This document shows positions 46,001 through 52,894 of a stretch of 64,000 nucleotides of DNA, in pieces. Both the position numbers and the translations under genes were made by a program. The notes below the pieces were generated by a model. That model saw only the letters and a list, made by a program, of their open reading frames with translations, did not search any database and had not been told where the DNA came from. Origin of the DNA: Mactromeris polynyma (lineage: Eukaryota; Mollusca; Bivalvia; Venerida; Mactridae). The stretch's first letter is position 1; the number at the start of each line of letters is the position of its first letter. Where the stretch lies: positions 27,656,619 to 27,720,618 of the forward strand of contig JASFXZ010000001.1 of NCBI GenBank assembly GCA_032209605.1, given 5' to 3'.

Positions 46001-48578
46001 TGTAACAAAAGCTCAAATTTCAGAACTAGCAGCTGCTCACAGTAGTGCAAATTCAACGCAAGCCAGCGACTCATTAAGTGAAAGTTATATTTTGAATTCC
46101 CTATGAAAACTGTTCTTCACCATGTCAGATATGGCTAGTAACGAGAAACTAGCTGATAAATTTCTGTCTGACTGGCGCGAAAATATGTTGAAAAAGTGTG
46201 TCAACAACGAAGAAATTTCTAGTGTTAAAAACTGTCATTGTATGACACATGTACTTCTCGGATTTCACCGGTATGTTTGTGACGTTTTGAAACTGATCGA
46301 ACAAAAAATAGTGGAGACTATTGGTCCATTAGGGAGAGATACATTGCCAGTGTTCAGAACATGGTCGAAAAAGGACACAGCCTTTGCGCGGGCAGTGCGC
46401 ACTACTTCAGATATTTTCGGACTGGCTGTCCGGGGATCATATTGGCGCGAGAGATCGTTGGGAGGCGTATTGTGCCAAACATGGAATAAAGTCTTTGATT
46501 GGCAACTACAGAGACAATAGGTTTAATGCTATCTTCCAAACAGCTGCAGAAATCTGTGTGCATCTTGAAGATTTCCTGCAAGTAATTAGAACTGTCAGTA
46601 ATCCTAACTTGAAAATAAAAGCTGTACTGGCAGATCTACAGTCCTCAACAGTTCAGACTTCAATGAAATGTCTCGCTCAAGTGTACAGAAAACTTACTGG
46701 TCCGTATTGGTGGCTTGTCACCTCTGGCACTGTAAATTATATGGAACTATACCCACATATTCAATCGCTTGAATCCTGTTTGAACATTTGTGCATTAAAC
46801 CCATTAAAACTGCTAGAAAATGACTTTAACTGGTTCACTTGTGAGGACATGAATATACCCCATGATGACATTTTAAGAAGTGTATTAAACCATGAAAACC
46901 CATCAGAGCTCCTATTGCAAGTGGTTTCGTGGTCATGTAGTGCAATGTTAAAAACAGTTCGGAAACAACTTTCTGATTTCCTGGAAGGTCAGTTCAGAAC
47001 AGCACCTGGCCAAAGAGGATCTTAAAAGAACCGCATGTGCACAGGTCACCAATTTAGGATGTGAACACCATTTTGGCAATTTAGGCGCAGGCCAAATGCT
47101 TCTATTCACCACCACTCCTCCGTGCAACTGTTAAAAAGGAACAGGAAACACTTAATGCAATGGCTTGAGGACAAATGGGTAATTCATGACTATTGGACTA
47201 AATGGCAGCAGTTTTGATGCTTTCATGTTGCCCCTACACAGAGAGTTGATACATACTCCTACACAGAGAGTTGATACATACTCCTACACAGAGAGTTGAT
47301 ACATACTCCTACACAGAGAGTTGATACATACTCCTACACAGAGAGTTGATACATACTCCTACACAGAGAGTTGATACATACTCCTACACAGAGAGTTGAT
47401 ACATACTCCTACACAGAGAGTTGATACATACTATTAGTTCATTGTCAGCCAAGTTCTGCCTTCTCAACTCAGCAAAATCTTGGTCATCAAGCTGAAAAAT
47501 AGAAAAGAACATGAATTGTTATAGAACCTTATCAACGAAAACCATTGAAACAAATAGAATACACACAACATACACCACATCTGTGAAAAAACTAATTTGA
47601 AATGATCGTTAAATGTATTAATTTCAATCTAATTTAAATGTTTACAGTCAGTGTTATTTTTAGGCCTAATTTCGCCTCATTTATGGGGCATATCCGCATG
47701 ATTTTGAACTAGCAAAAGAAGTCAAGATATGAGTAGACAGACATGGAAGGGGGTCTACCCGATCTAAACCACGGTTTGGAAACGTCCTAACATTTGTTTT
47801 GAACTCTCGTGAACGGTGTGATTTTCATCCGAATCAAACCCATGATAAAAATTTTGCCACATCCGCCATCTTGTTTCTAGAACTAGAGAAGTCGGCATTT
47901 CGTTTCGCCATAATCGTCATATTTAAAGATTTCTTTCAAGTCTTAATTAACACATTTTTAAATTATTACATTGAGACAATGAAAAATTACACAGATCAAT
48001 TAGGTTATTCCACGAACATTTAAGTGTTAATCAACAGAGCCAGCAACAGACCGAAATGAACGGACATTGGCGATCGATAGTGGTGTAAATTCACATACTA
48101 AGGATTGTGGGTAAATTATTTCTTGTTAACGTTTCACCAATATCAGCCCGTTTCCAATCCATGGTTTATTTCCGTGTTTAAACATTTCTCTTTCAATGCA
48201 GCGTACATCAACTTGACGCTTAAACTAGTTCTAATTAATTTCCAAAGTGCTACTGTATCCCTATCATGCAAACTTAAAGACAAGCAAAGTGAAAAATTCA
48301 TAGCTCTCACATTTACATCTATATAGAGTTACTGAATGTGGCAGAACATGCCTGTATTATTAAGGCACACAAAAACAAGAGATAGCAAAGGGTCCACACT
48401 ACTAAGGCTGGCTTTCAAGCATAGATGAGTCTATCACTAGATCTATGGTTGATTGAAATCAGTAAAACACCTCGTTACCCGTTGCACAATGAGTCAATGC
48501 ATTGACGTCATTTGTTATATACGACATTATTAAACCTAACTGAGAAGATATTTGTTATCGTCTTACCATGGTCGCCAT
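28035..48578 (-). CDS. CDCA7: CDCA7-family zinc-finger protein (10 exons, 269 aa)
   Basis: The joined minus-strand exons give 810 nt without a stop. Residues 5-43 form a Leu-rich helix ([20 protein letters not shown]) likely to contact HELLS. Residues 60-96 are a basic and Ser-rich linker. Residues 140-240 are the 4CXXC_R1 zinc domain: [67 protein letters not shown] and GKTCTG. The C-terminus SLKQKTTC parallels the short tail of vertebrate proteins. CDCA7/CDCA7L recruit the HELLS remodeller to chromatin for maintenance DNA methylation and are S-phase genes; the site at 48,626 fits E2F control. At 269 aa it is shorter than vertebrate members because of the reduced N-terminus. The introns total about 20 kb and are mainly repeats. 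The family call is very secure. Confidence 0.95.
28443..28562. repeat. Minisatellite, 28-bp unit, four copies
   Basis: Units contain AGGTAGGCATCACACCTCTA and GTCCCAAAC, with one-base length variants. It lies in CDCA7 intron 9. Confidence 0.9.
29012..29148 (-). CDS. CDCA7: CDCA7 exon 9: zinc domain C-terminal half
   Basis: After TTCCACAG it encodes [36 protein letters not shown] and VNDYLQ. The paired CxxC and CNCxxC groups complete the zinc sites. Phase 0 to 2, donor GTTTGT. Confidence 0.9.
29264..29693. repeat. Minisatellite, 28-bp unit, about 15 copies
   Basis: Units combine GTGTACATACCAAACAAAAG and GACAATTT. The array begins about 115 bp upstream, in the minus sense, of CDCA7 exon 9, inside intron 8. 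Frames open on both strands are repeat artefacts. Confidence 0.95.
30199..30261 (-). CDS. CDCA7: CDCA7 exon 8: FCGPC segment
   Basis: A 21-codon exon (phase 0 to 0) encoding [20 protein letters not shown] and Pro. It holds the CxxC of the second zinc site and the RYGE motif that is nearly invariant in the family. Donor GTAAGT. Confidence 0.95.
30449..30652. repeat. Minisatellite, 29-bp unit, seven copies
   Basis: Units combine ACATGTCCGACACGGATGCC and CCCACTATG with almost no divergence, so expansion was recent. It lies in CDCA7 intron 7. Confidence 0.95.
31447..31533 (-). CDS. CDCA7: CDCA7 exon 7: CxxC zinc segment
   Basis: A 29-codon exon (0-0): [20 protein letters not shown] then ERCVGVRGQ. 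It contains the CHQC pair and the basic stretch that is a hotspot of pathogenic change in human CDCA7. Acceptor TTACAG, donor GTACGA. Confidence 0.95.
32400..32512 (-). repeat. SINE body related to 8,050-8,222
   Basis: AGATAGAACTGTCAACC, TTAGTAAGCCAGCCAGATAG and CTTCCTCACATACA align with the SINE tails at 8,100 and 23,490. It is in CDCA7 intron 6. Confidence 0.5.
32607..32744 (-). CDS. CDCA7: CDCA7 exon 6: acidic linker and ITEEDL helix
   Basis: A 46-codon exon (0-0): [20 protein letters not shown], then [20 protein letters not shown] and KYDSFY. The ITEEEL-like helix directly before the zinc domain is conserved in the family. Acceptor TTTCAG, donor GTAAGT. Confidence 0.9.
33005..33290. repeat. 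Minisatellite, 55-bp unit, about five copies
   Basis: Units combine CGGCCATACAGTAAAGTAAA, ACTTCGATGAGACCACTATT and GATTCTGGGGGAAGT. The sequence after the last unit continues GTCTTAGTTGTGAGAC as unique DNA. It lies in CDCA7 intron 5. Confidence 0.9.
33527..33598 (-). CDS. CDCA7: CDCA7 exon 5
   Basis: A 24-codon exon (0-0): [20 protein letters not shown] then VDDF. Acceptor TTTGCAG, donor GTAAGT. It is a linker between the basic region and the acidic segment. Confidence 0.85.
34752..34910 (-). CDS. CDCA7: CDCA7 exon 4: basic/Ser-rich region
   Basis: A 53-codon exon (0-0): [36 protein letters not shown], then a run of Ser/Thr/Val ending SSPD. The basic patch is a probable nuclear-localisation and DNA-contact region; the Ser cluster probably holds phosphorylation sites. 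Acceptor TTGCAG, donor GTAAGT. Confidence 0.85.
34935..39806. repeat. Giant minisatellite, 23-bp unit, with 1,373-bp higher-order repeat
   Basis: About 200 units carrying ACAGCATGGGTGAGGATAAC fill 4.9 kb of CDCA7 intron 3. Variant units (short GATAAGCATGG joins, ATATC, CATCATGAG) recur with a period of 1,373 bp: the same blocks start at 35,119, 36,492 and 37,865, and again at 35,809, 37,182 and 38,555. About three higher-order copies run from 34,990 to 39,100 and are nearly identical, so they were amplified recently. Beyond 39,130 units are more diverged. Long frames rich in LYCYPHPCC on the minus strand are artefacts. A few units continue after the inserted transposon (41,014-41,090). Confidence 0.97.
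39807..41013. mobile_element. CAGGGCCC-type DNA transposon inserted in the minisatellite
   Basis: The element interrupts the 23-bp array. The left end is CAGGGCCCACACTGGC and the right end GCGTGGGCCCTG; the first 14 bases are inverted copies with one or two differences. CATGGG lies on both sides (39,801-39,806 and 41,014-41,019), but it is also part of the repeat unit, so the exact target duplication cannot be read. The 1.2-kb interior has no transposase. CAGGG ends suggest a hAT-like non-autonomous element. The right end matches the fragment at 620-817. Confidence 0.75.
41316..41372 (-). CDS. CDCA7: CDCA7 exon 3: Leu-rich helix continuation
   Basis: A 19-codon exon (0-0): [19 protein letters not shown], continuing the amphipathic helix of exon 2. 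Acceptor TTTACAG, donor GTGAGA. Confidence 0.8.
41560..41800. repeat. Interspersed repeat, two related copies in tandem
   Basis: Two similar segments share GATAACTCCCGAGTGATTAG versus GATAATTCACAAGTGAT, GGTTATCTAACGTGTCAGAG versus GGTTATCAAACTTGTCCGAG, and then ATATTGCCAATACAC versus ATTATGCCCATTCAC. This is interspersed-repeat sequence of a kind seen widely in bivalve genomes; the class is not determined. Confidence 0.45.
42094..42100 (+). promoter_or_regulatory. TATA box of orphan signal-peptide exon
   Basis: TATAAAG stands 55 bases before the ATG at 42,155. A start about 30 bases downstream would give a 5' UTR of roughly 30 nt, typical of compact secreted-peptide genes. Confidence 0.4.
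42155..42212 (+). CDS. Orphan first exon encoding a signal peptide
   Basis: ATG opens [19 protein letters not shown], a near-perfect signal peptide, and the frame runs into the strong donor GTAAGT in phase 1. It lies inside CDCA7 intron 2 on the opposite strand. No following exon was identified with confidence; a 15-base candidate between TTACAG and GTAATC (42,361-42,375) is very short. It could be the start of a small secreted-peptide gene whose remainder was displaced by the transposon insertion just downstream. Confidence 0.45.
42410..43367 (+). pseudogene. Tc1/mariner DD34E transposase (frameshifted)
   Basis: Frame 1 (42,410-42,850) carries a homeodomain-like helix-turn-helix ([20 protein letters not shown]) and a second arginine-rich HTH, then LLSDESRF with the first catalytic Asp. 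One base too many in a TTTT run near 42,841 shifts the frame; frame 2 continues to 43,367 with [35 protein letters not shown] (second Asp) and [15 protein letters not shown] (Glu). The Asp and Glu are separated by 34 residues, so this is DD34E (Tc1 group). The first codon is TTG, where an ATG would be expected. Terminal repeats were not found. With one frameshift and one start mutation it is a recently inactivated copy. Confidence 0.9.
43370..44000. other. AT-rich spacer
   Basis: No exon was recognised. The stretch lies between the transposase and the start region of the coiled-coil gene. Short repeated ATCAGTTTATCAGTGG-like and CCAATAACCAAT motifs are present. Confidence 0.5.
44006..44016. 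promoter_or_regulatory. YY1-type promoter motif (GCCGCCATCTT)
   Basis: GCCGCCATCTT followed by a T-run is a classic YY1 initiator-class motif, found near starts of TATA-less genes. It lies about 90 bases before the donor of a putative non-coding exon of the coiled-coil gene. Confidence 0.4.
44020..44107 (+). other. Putative 5' UTR exon of the coiled-coil gene
   Basis: The segment ends at a perfect donor (ATTG then GTAAGT at 44,108). A strong acceptor (TCTCTCTATATTTTCAG) ends at 44,513, just upstream of a Kozak ATG. The transcription start is not defined. Confidence 0.4.
44514..47130 (+). pseudogene. Frame-broken coiled-coil protein gene, unknown family
   Basis: After an acceptor at 44,513, CCACCATGG (ATG 44,537) opens [20 protein letters not shown]. 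The coding trace then crosses frames near 44,800, 45,440 and 46,430 and meets a stop at 46,104. Parts in order: N-terminal helical region (44,537-44,800); Cys-rich linker ([15 protein letters not shown]); long coiled coil (45,090-45,440, for example [20 protein letters not shown]); mixed region to 46,106; globular region 46,122-47,025 with [34 protein letters not shown] and [14 protein letters not shown]. Beyond a last frame break lie [16 protein letters not shown] and [13 protein letters not shown]. The order resembles a large multicopy family of uncharacterised invertebrate proteins, perhaps transposon-encoded. No catalytic triad was recognised. It is inside CDCA7 intron 2 on the opposite strand and non-functional in this copy unless the breaks are assembly errors. 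Confidence 0.6.
47231..47431. repeat. Minisatellite, 25-bp unit, eight copies, at CDCA7 exon 2 donor
   Basis: Units combine ACTCCTACACAGAGAGTTGA and TACAT. The array ends exactly at the donor of CDCA7 exon 2. On the minus strand each unit starts GTATGTATC, the same sequence as the true donor. Confidence 0.9.
47432..47491 (-). CDS. CDCA7: CDCA7 exon 2: N-terminal Leu-rich helix
   Basis: A 20-codon exon (0-0): [20 protein letters not shown]. Acceptor TTTTTCAG, donor GTATGT, which is repeated seven more times downstream by the minisatellite. Confidence 0.85.
48567..48578 (-). CDS. CDCA7: CDCA7 exon 1: start codon
   Basis: ATG GCG ACC ATG followed by the donor GTAAGA gives MATM joined in phase 0 to exon 2. 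The start is supported by the E2F-type promoter just upstream. Confidence 0.7.
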
Positions 48579-48625
48579 CGAGAAATTTAAGCTAAAACTA
48601 AGCCACACGCTGTCAGTTGTCAAAG

Positions 48626-48637
48626 TTTCCCGCGAAA
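48626..48637. promoter_or_regulatory. E2F binding site (TTTCCCGCGAAA)
   Basis: A nearly palindromic high-affinity E2F motif lies 48 bases upstream of the CDCA7 ATG. It also falls between the divergent CDCA7 and 49,202 genes. Vertebrate CDCA7 is an established E2F target, so S-phase regulation appears conserved. Confidence 0.7.
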
Positions 48638-49201
48638 AGTGATAAACATCCGGCAAGCCGGAGTATCGTAATAATAACACATTTGTGATATATAAATAAA
48701 AATATTAGCCGTCCTAGGTAAAATCAAAGCACGGTACAGTCTCTGTAGCCAAGCTGGCAAATCGTTGCATACTTCCGTTTTGTAACTAGACCGTTTTATA
48801 ATATCAAAGTATGTGTAAATATGTCAGATGGTTTGCATGAAATATGGAATAAAACAAAAAAATAAGACAGAAATGCGAAAAAGAATAAAAAACTATTGAT
48901 AAAATAGTATGCCTCTCAAATTGTCACACTATTATAGACGGTACCTGAGCGATACCGTCCGAAAACATTCAAAATTTACACTGTATGGAAAGCTCTTCTG
49001 TATATCTGCTGTAAATGATTATGTTTTATTCAGTCAAAGATGTACATGATGTAACCAGGAATATTGGTCCCCTAATTATGCTTCTCCTTTCTCGCAGCTC
49101 TAGACTTAAAAAAATACGGGAGGCATTATTAACAAGTTAACAATAATATATGGTATATTTGTACAATATGGAAATGGTTAAGATCAAAACAGCAATTTAA
49201 T

Positions 49202-49323
49202 ATGAATTTTAAGATTCATAAAGATACACAAAGTCTTGCTGCCCGATTAAAATTTCTGCAGGGCTCAGGTTCACAAGCATTAACTAAAGTTGGTATGAGT
49301 CATCCCACGTCTAATCCAGCTTG
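49202..49323 (+). CDS. First coding exon of an unrecognised gene
   Basis: ATG opens MNFKIHKDTQSLAARLKFLQ, then GSGSQALTKVGMSHPTSNPA and W, running into a consensus donor (CTTG then GTAAGT) in phase 2. Codon use and the clean donor argue for a real exon. It starts 624 bases from the CDCA7 ATG in the opposite direction, so the two may share a promoter. I do not recognise the family and could not place the next exon before 52,800. Confidence 0.5.
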
Positions 49324-52300
49324 GTAAGTTAGCTTTTGAAATTATAACAACACAATTAACAACTCATGGTTGATTACTTTATGTGATGTTGTAATGCGCA
49401 CGTTTTCATGTTACAATGACACACTAGGGTCATATAACACCAACTTGAATACTAGGAAGCCATGAAAGCTAATCTTGATTACATAAGGACGTCCGTGTTA
49501 TAACAACATACACATAACATGTATCATCCTAGAGACAATTTCACAATTTCCGTTTATATATGATTATGTAAAGTGCATATCAGTCATTTTCACACTTCCT
49601 GCAACACTTTGTATATATTTAAAATACTTAAAGATATGCTTAATAAAATATTGTTACAATTCCTATATAATGAAACTGTATTGCATCGAATAAATTTAAT
49701 AATACAAGTTTCATTATAGACCCATTCCAGGAACAAATTCCGTTACTACATAATTTTCTTGTTAATTATGTAGGTAAATAGTTAAGTAACGTGATAACCA
49801 CACTAGATATTTATCGCGTTAACCACTTAACAATTATATTAAAACTATGTAGCTAACGCTTTACATATCTTGTTAACGTGATAATTAAAAAGAAAAGTTT
49901 GTGCTTGTCACGTTATTTATCTAGTTACCCACTTAATTAACAAGAACAGTATGTAGTTAAATAGATACTTAACTCGTTAATCATTATACAGTTATCTAAA
50001 ATAGATTGTCTGTTCTGAAATCCTAGGGATTGAAGTGGGTAAGTGGTGGCAATTGTGGTAACTGTCAGACAAATTATCTGGTATAAAAAATTATCACGAT
50101 ATTTATCTAGTTAACCACATAATTTTATAATTAATTATGTAGTTAACTAGTTTCGTTATCGTGATAACCACATATTTTTCTATTAAAGTATGCAGTTAAC
50201 TGGTGGCAGAAGTATGCCACCATAGAATAGCAATATCACCATTTCAGTTAAAAGTTTCAGATATTTAGTATTTATAATATACATATCTGTAGAAGGTATT
50301 AAACGTGTACATACCGACGCGATAATTATTTCGTACAGTCACGATTGTTTGCAAACAAATGTGATATAATAATAAACTATATTTATAATTATTTTATATA
50401 ATACAGGTATGGGTAAAAGACATTTCTTTTTTTATTCTTGACCGTTTTCAGGTCCATATTATTGTATATAGATGAGACGATTTGACCTTGCACTTAGCAT
50501 TGTGGGTGTCAGTGTTCCTCAAACCTTTGTCTCCAACAGTCAATTACCACTTCCATGTGTATAGACGTGAATCAGTAGTGGGGAAGAATGATTTTAAGCG
50601 GTTTTTTCCGACGTGTTTTGGGTTGATGTCTCTGAAATTAGCATGTTTTGTGTGTGAAAATGGTCAAAATGGAGAAAGATAGTTGACACTTGATGACTGT
50701 ATAATGGCTATTTCCGGACATATATTTTCTCCATTGATTTTTTGCAGAAAGTCTATATTAAATCATCTCGGGGAAAAAGTGTAGATGGTCTGCAGTTTTA
50801 ATTAAAATCGAACAAAGGCTATAAAATGGCTGAAAACTGAATTGTACAATTTCAACCGAAAATTCATCTTTATACATATTACAAATATGTATAGGCCTAC
50901 ATTTGCTCGGTTACCCACGACACCTTGAAATCGGCAGTTGTGCGGTCTACGTGTTGAACTTCCTGGTGTTTTGGCTTTGTTTCATGACTCAACGCAGAAA
51001 GAAGCAGTTAAATAAAAATACCTTCTAAAAATCGATGAATTTCTAAAACAAAATATCTGCTTTGACAGTGTATTTCAAAAATACGACAGTGCAGATCTGA
51101 TAGTGACATTACTCTTTACAAACTTTTCAAAAAAAGTACAAAAGTGTCACTGTTTCTGAGAAAAGCCATAGTTTGCTGGATTCCAAGAACGATAATTGCA
51201 ATTTAAGAATTTCAAAAATATCGTATACGAGTAGGCTACAGTTCTCCGTATTTATGGTTGGTCTGTGTCGTTTCATCGAACAGATATCGCCATCAACATA
51301 ACAAATATCTTGATTCAAGGAATTACTGATACATGTATAGGCCTACTCAACAAAAAAAGAAACGCGTCACCTATTTCCTATCAATAATTTCTAAACATAT
51401 TATTTCCGGATCAGATACTTATTTATAGCAAATGCATGACAATATTATAACACGGAGATTCAATCTAACAACAGCAATATGGATATCCAATTTTATTAAA
51501 TGATGTGTATTCAGGAATGGTTCGTTTTTATTTTTGTGGAGTATTTATTGAACCGGGAATGAGTGTATTCATGTCAATGAGTCACTCCTGTATACTATAC
51601 CCTTTTCAATACAAACAATGCATTAAATCGGAATGATTCACTATACAGTAAGTAGCACAGTAGAAACACTTGTAAATAACAATTGGTGACAATTAACAAC
51701 AATTGAGTCCGTGATCAAGCTTGTTGTCCGTTTCACGTGGAAACTTTGTTAAAACTGCTTAATATGCCTTTGGTTTCTAGACATTCGATTAAGTAGAGGT
51801 ATTTACCCATTCGTTTGATGTTGATAATAAAGTTCATAATAAGTAACGCTGATATTGTTAATTGAAATCGAATGCTTATTTAAATGTGTTAAAATCAAGG
51901 ACTAAAAGACTTCAATAGCATGGCATAACTAATTGTTGATTAGTTTAAAAACTGTACAAATTAAATTTGAAGTACCGACTAACACAAAGTAAACGATAAA
52001 TGATATAATCAAAGCGCTGAAAATACAACAAATGTATGAGATTTAAACGATAGTAGAGCAAACTCACAGAAATACAAAATCGAAGAAGGACAAACTGATG
52101 TTTTGCTTTAATCAAAGCACAAGAAGTTATACAAAACCCGATCAATTTTGGTGGCATAATTGTTTTGCTTATGTTATTGCTTGGGCGTCCCTGAAGCTGT
52201 ATTGTACATGCATACGCTTCAGTGTACGAAATCGGAAACACTTGTAAGTAAGTATATGTACTTCATAACTCACAAAGAAGGATATATACAATGTAGTATG

Positions 52301-52800
52301 AAATACAACGAAGAATAAATTACATGTATAACATGTATTGACTCAAATGTCTGGCGTGTAGTTTGGCCAGCCTCGTTTATATTTCAAACACTTAGTGCGC
52401 ATGCCATTGTAAACTATTTACGCTGTTCGTTATTGCCCTATCGAGCATCATGCTTCGGAGAATTTTGTCATGCGAGAAAGCCATTAGTTGACCGCCAATT
52501 GTTTTCCTAAGCCGGAATATCCCCTGGTGCGTTTCGGAAGTTACCCAAAAGGTGGCAAAAATGTAGCAAATTATGGCGAAATATTTCACTAGATGCCACC
52601 AAACGGTTCTCTGTCTCGAGTAATTATTTCAGCATTACTGTTTAATACACTTAATGCCCGGCTAGCTACATCATTGATTTATATCATGTGTACAACAACG
52701 TGATAAGCTTATAAATTCCCTTTGTGCTGAGTACACGAAAATTATCTAAAAGGTTCAAAGTGCATCAGTTTAACTTATACATAAAATGGAAATAGATGTA
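49324..52800. other. Non-coding stretch with repeats
   Basis: No exon was recognised; it is presumably intronic or downstream of the 49,202 gene. It contains the second GGTGGCA-family element. A CTCAACAAAAAAAGAAACGC motif at 51,345 is like a DNA-transposon terminus, without a partner. ATGTATAGGCCTAC occurs twice (50,887 and 51,333). Confidence 0.45.
49745..50224. mobile_element. Non-autonomous inverted-repeat element (GGTGGCA family, copy 2)
   Basis: Its right half matches the element at 23,974-24,810: AGTGGTGGCAATTGTGG, TATCTAGTTAACCACATAAT and a terminal TGGTGGCAGAAGTATGCCAC. The left GGTGGCA end is not visible, so the left boundary is approximate. Confidence 0.55.
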
Positions 52801-52894
52801 AATGAATCAGAGTCGAGGACATCGTCTTTCCGCTGACATCGAGCATTGCTGAAGCGTTTTGACAATTGTGTTGAGGACGTTGGAGATAACATCT

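Noticed and set aside
51345..51370. Complete transposon beginning CTCAACAAAAAAAGAAACGC
   Set aside because: No inverted partner or transposase was found in the following 3 kb, so only the motif is noted.
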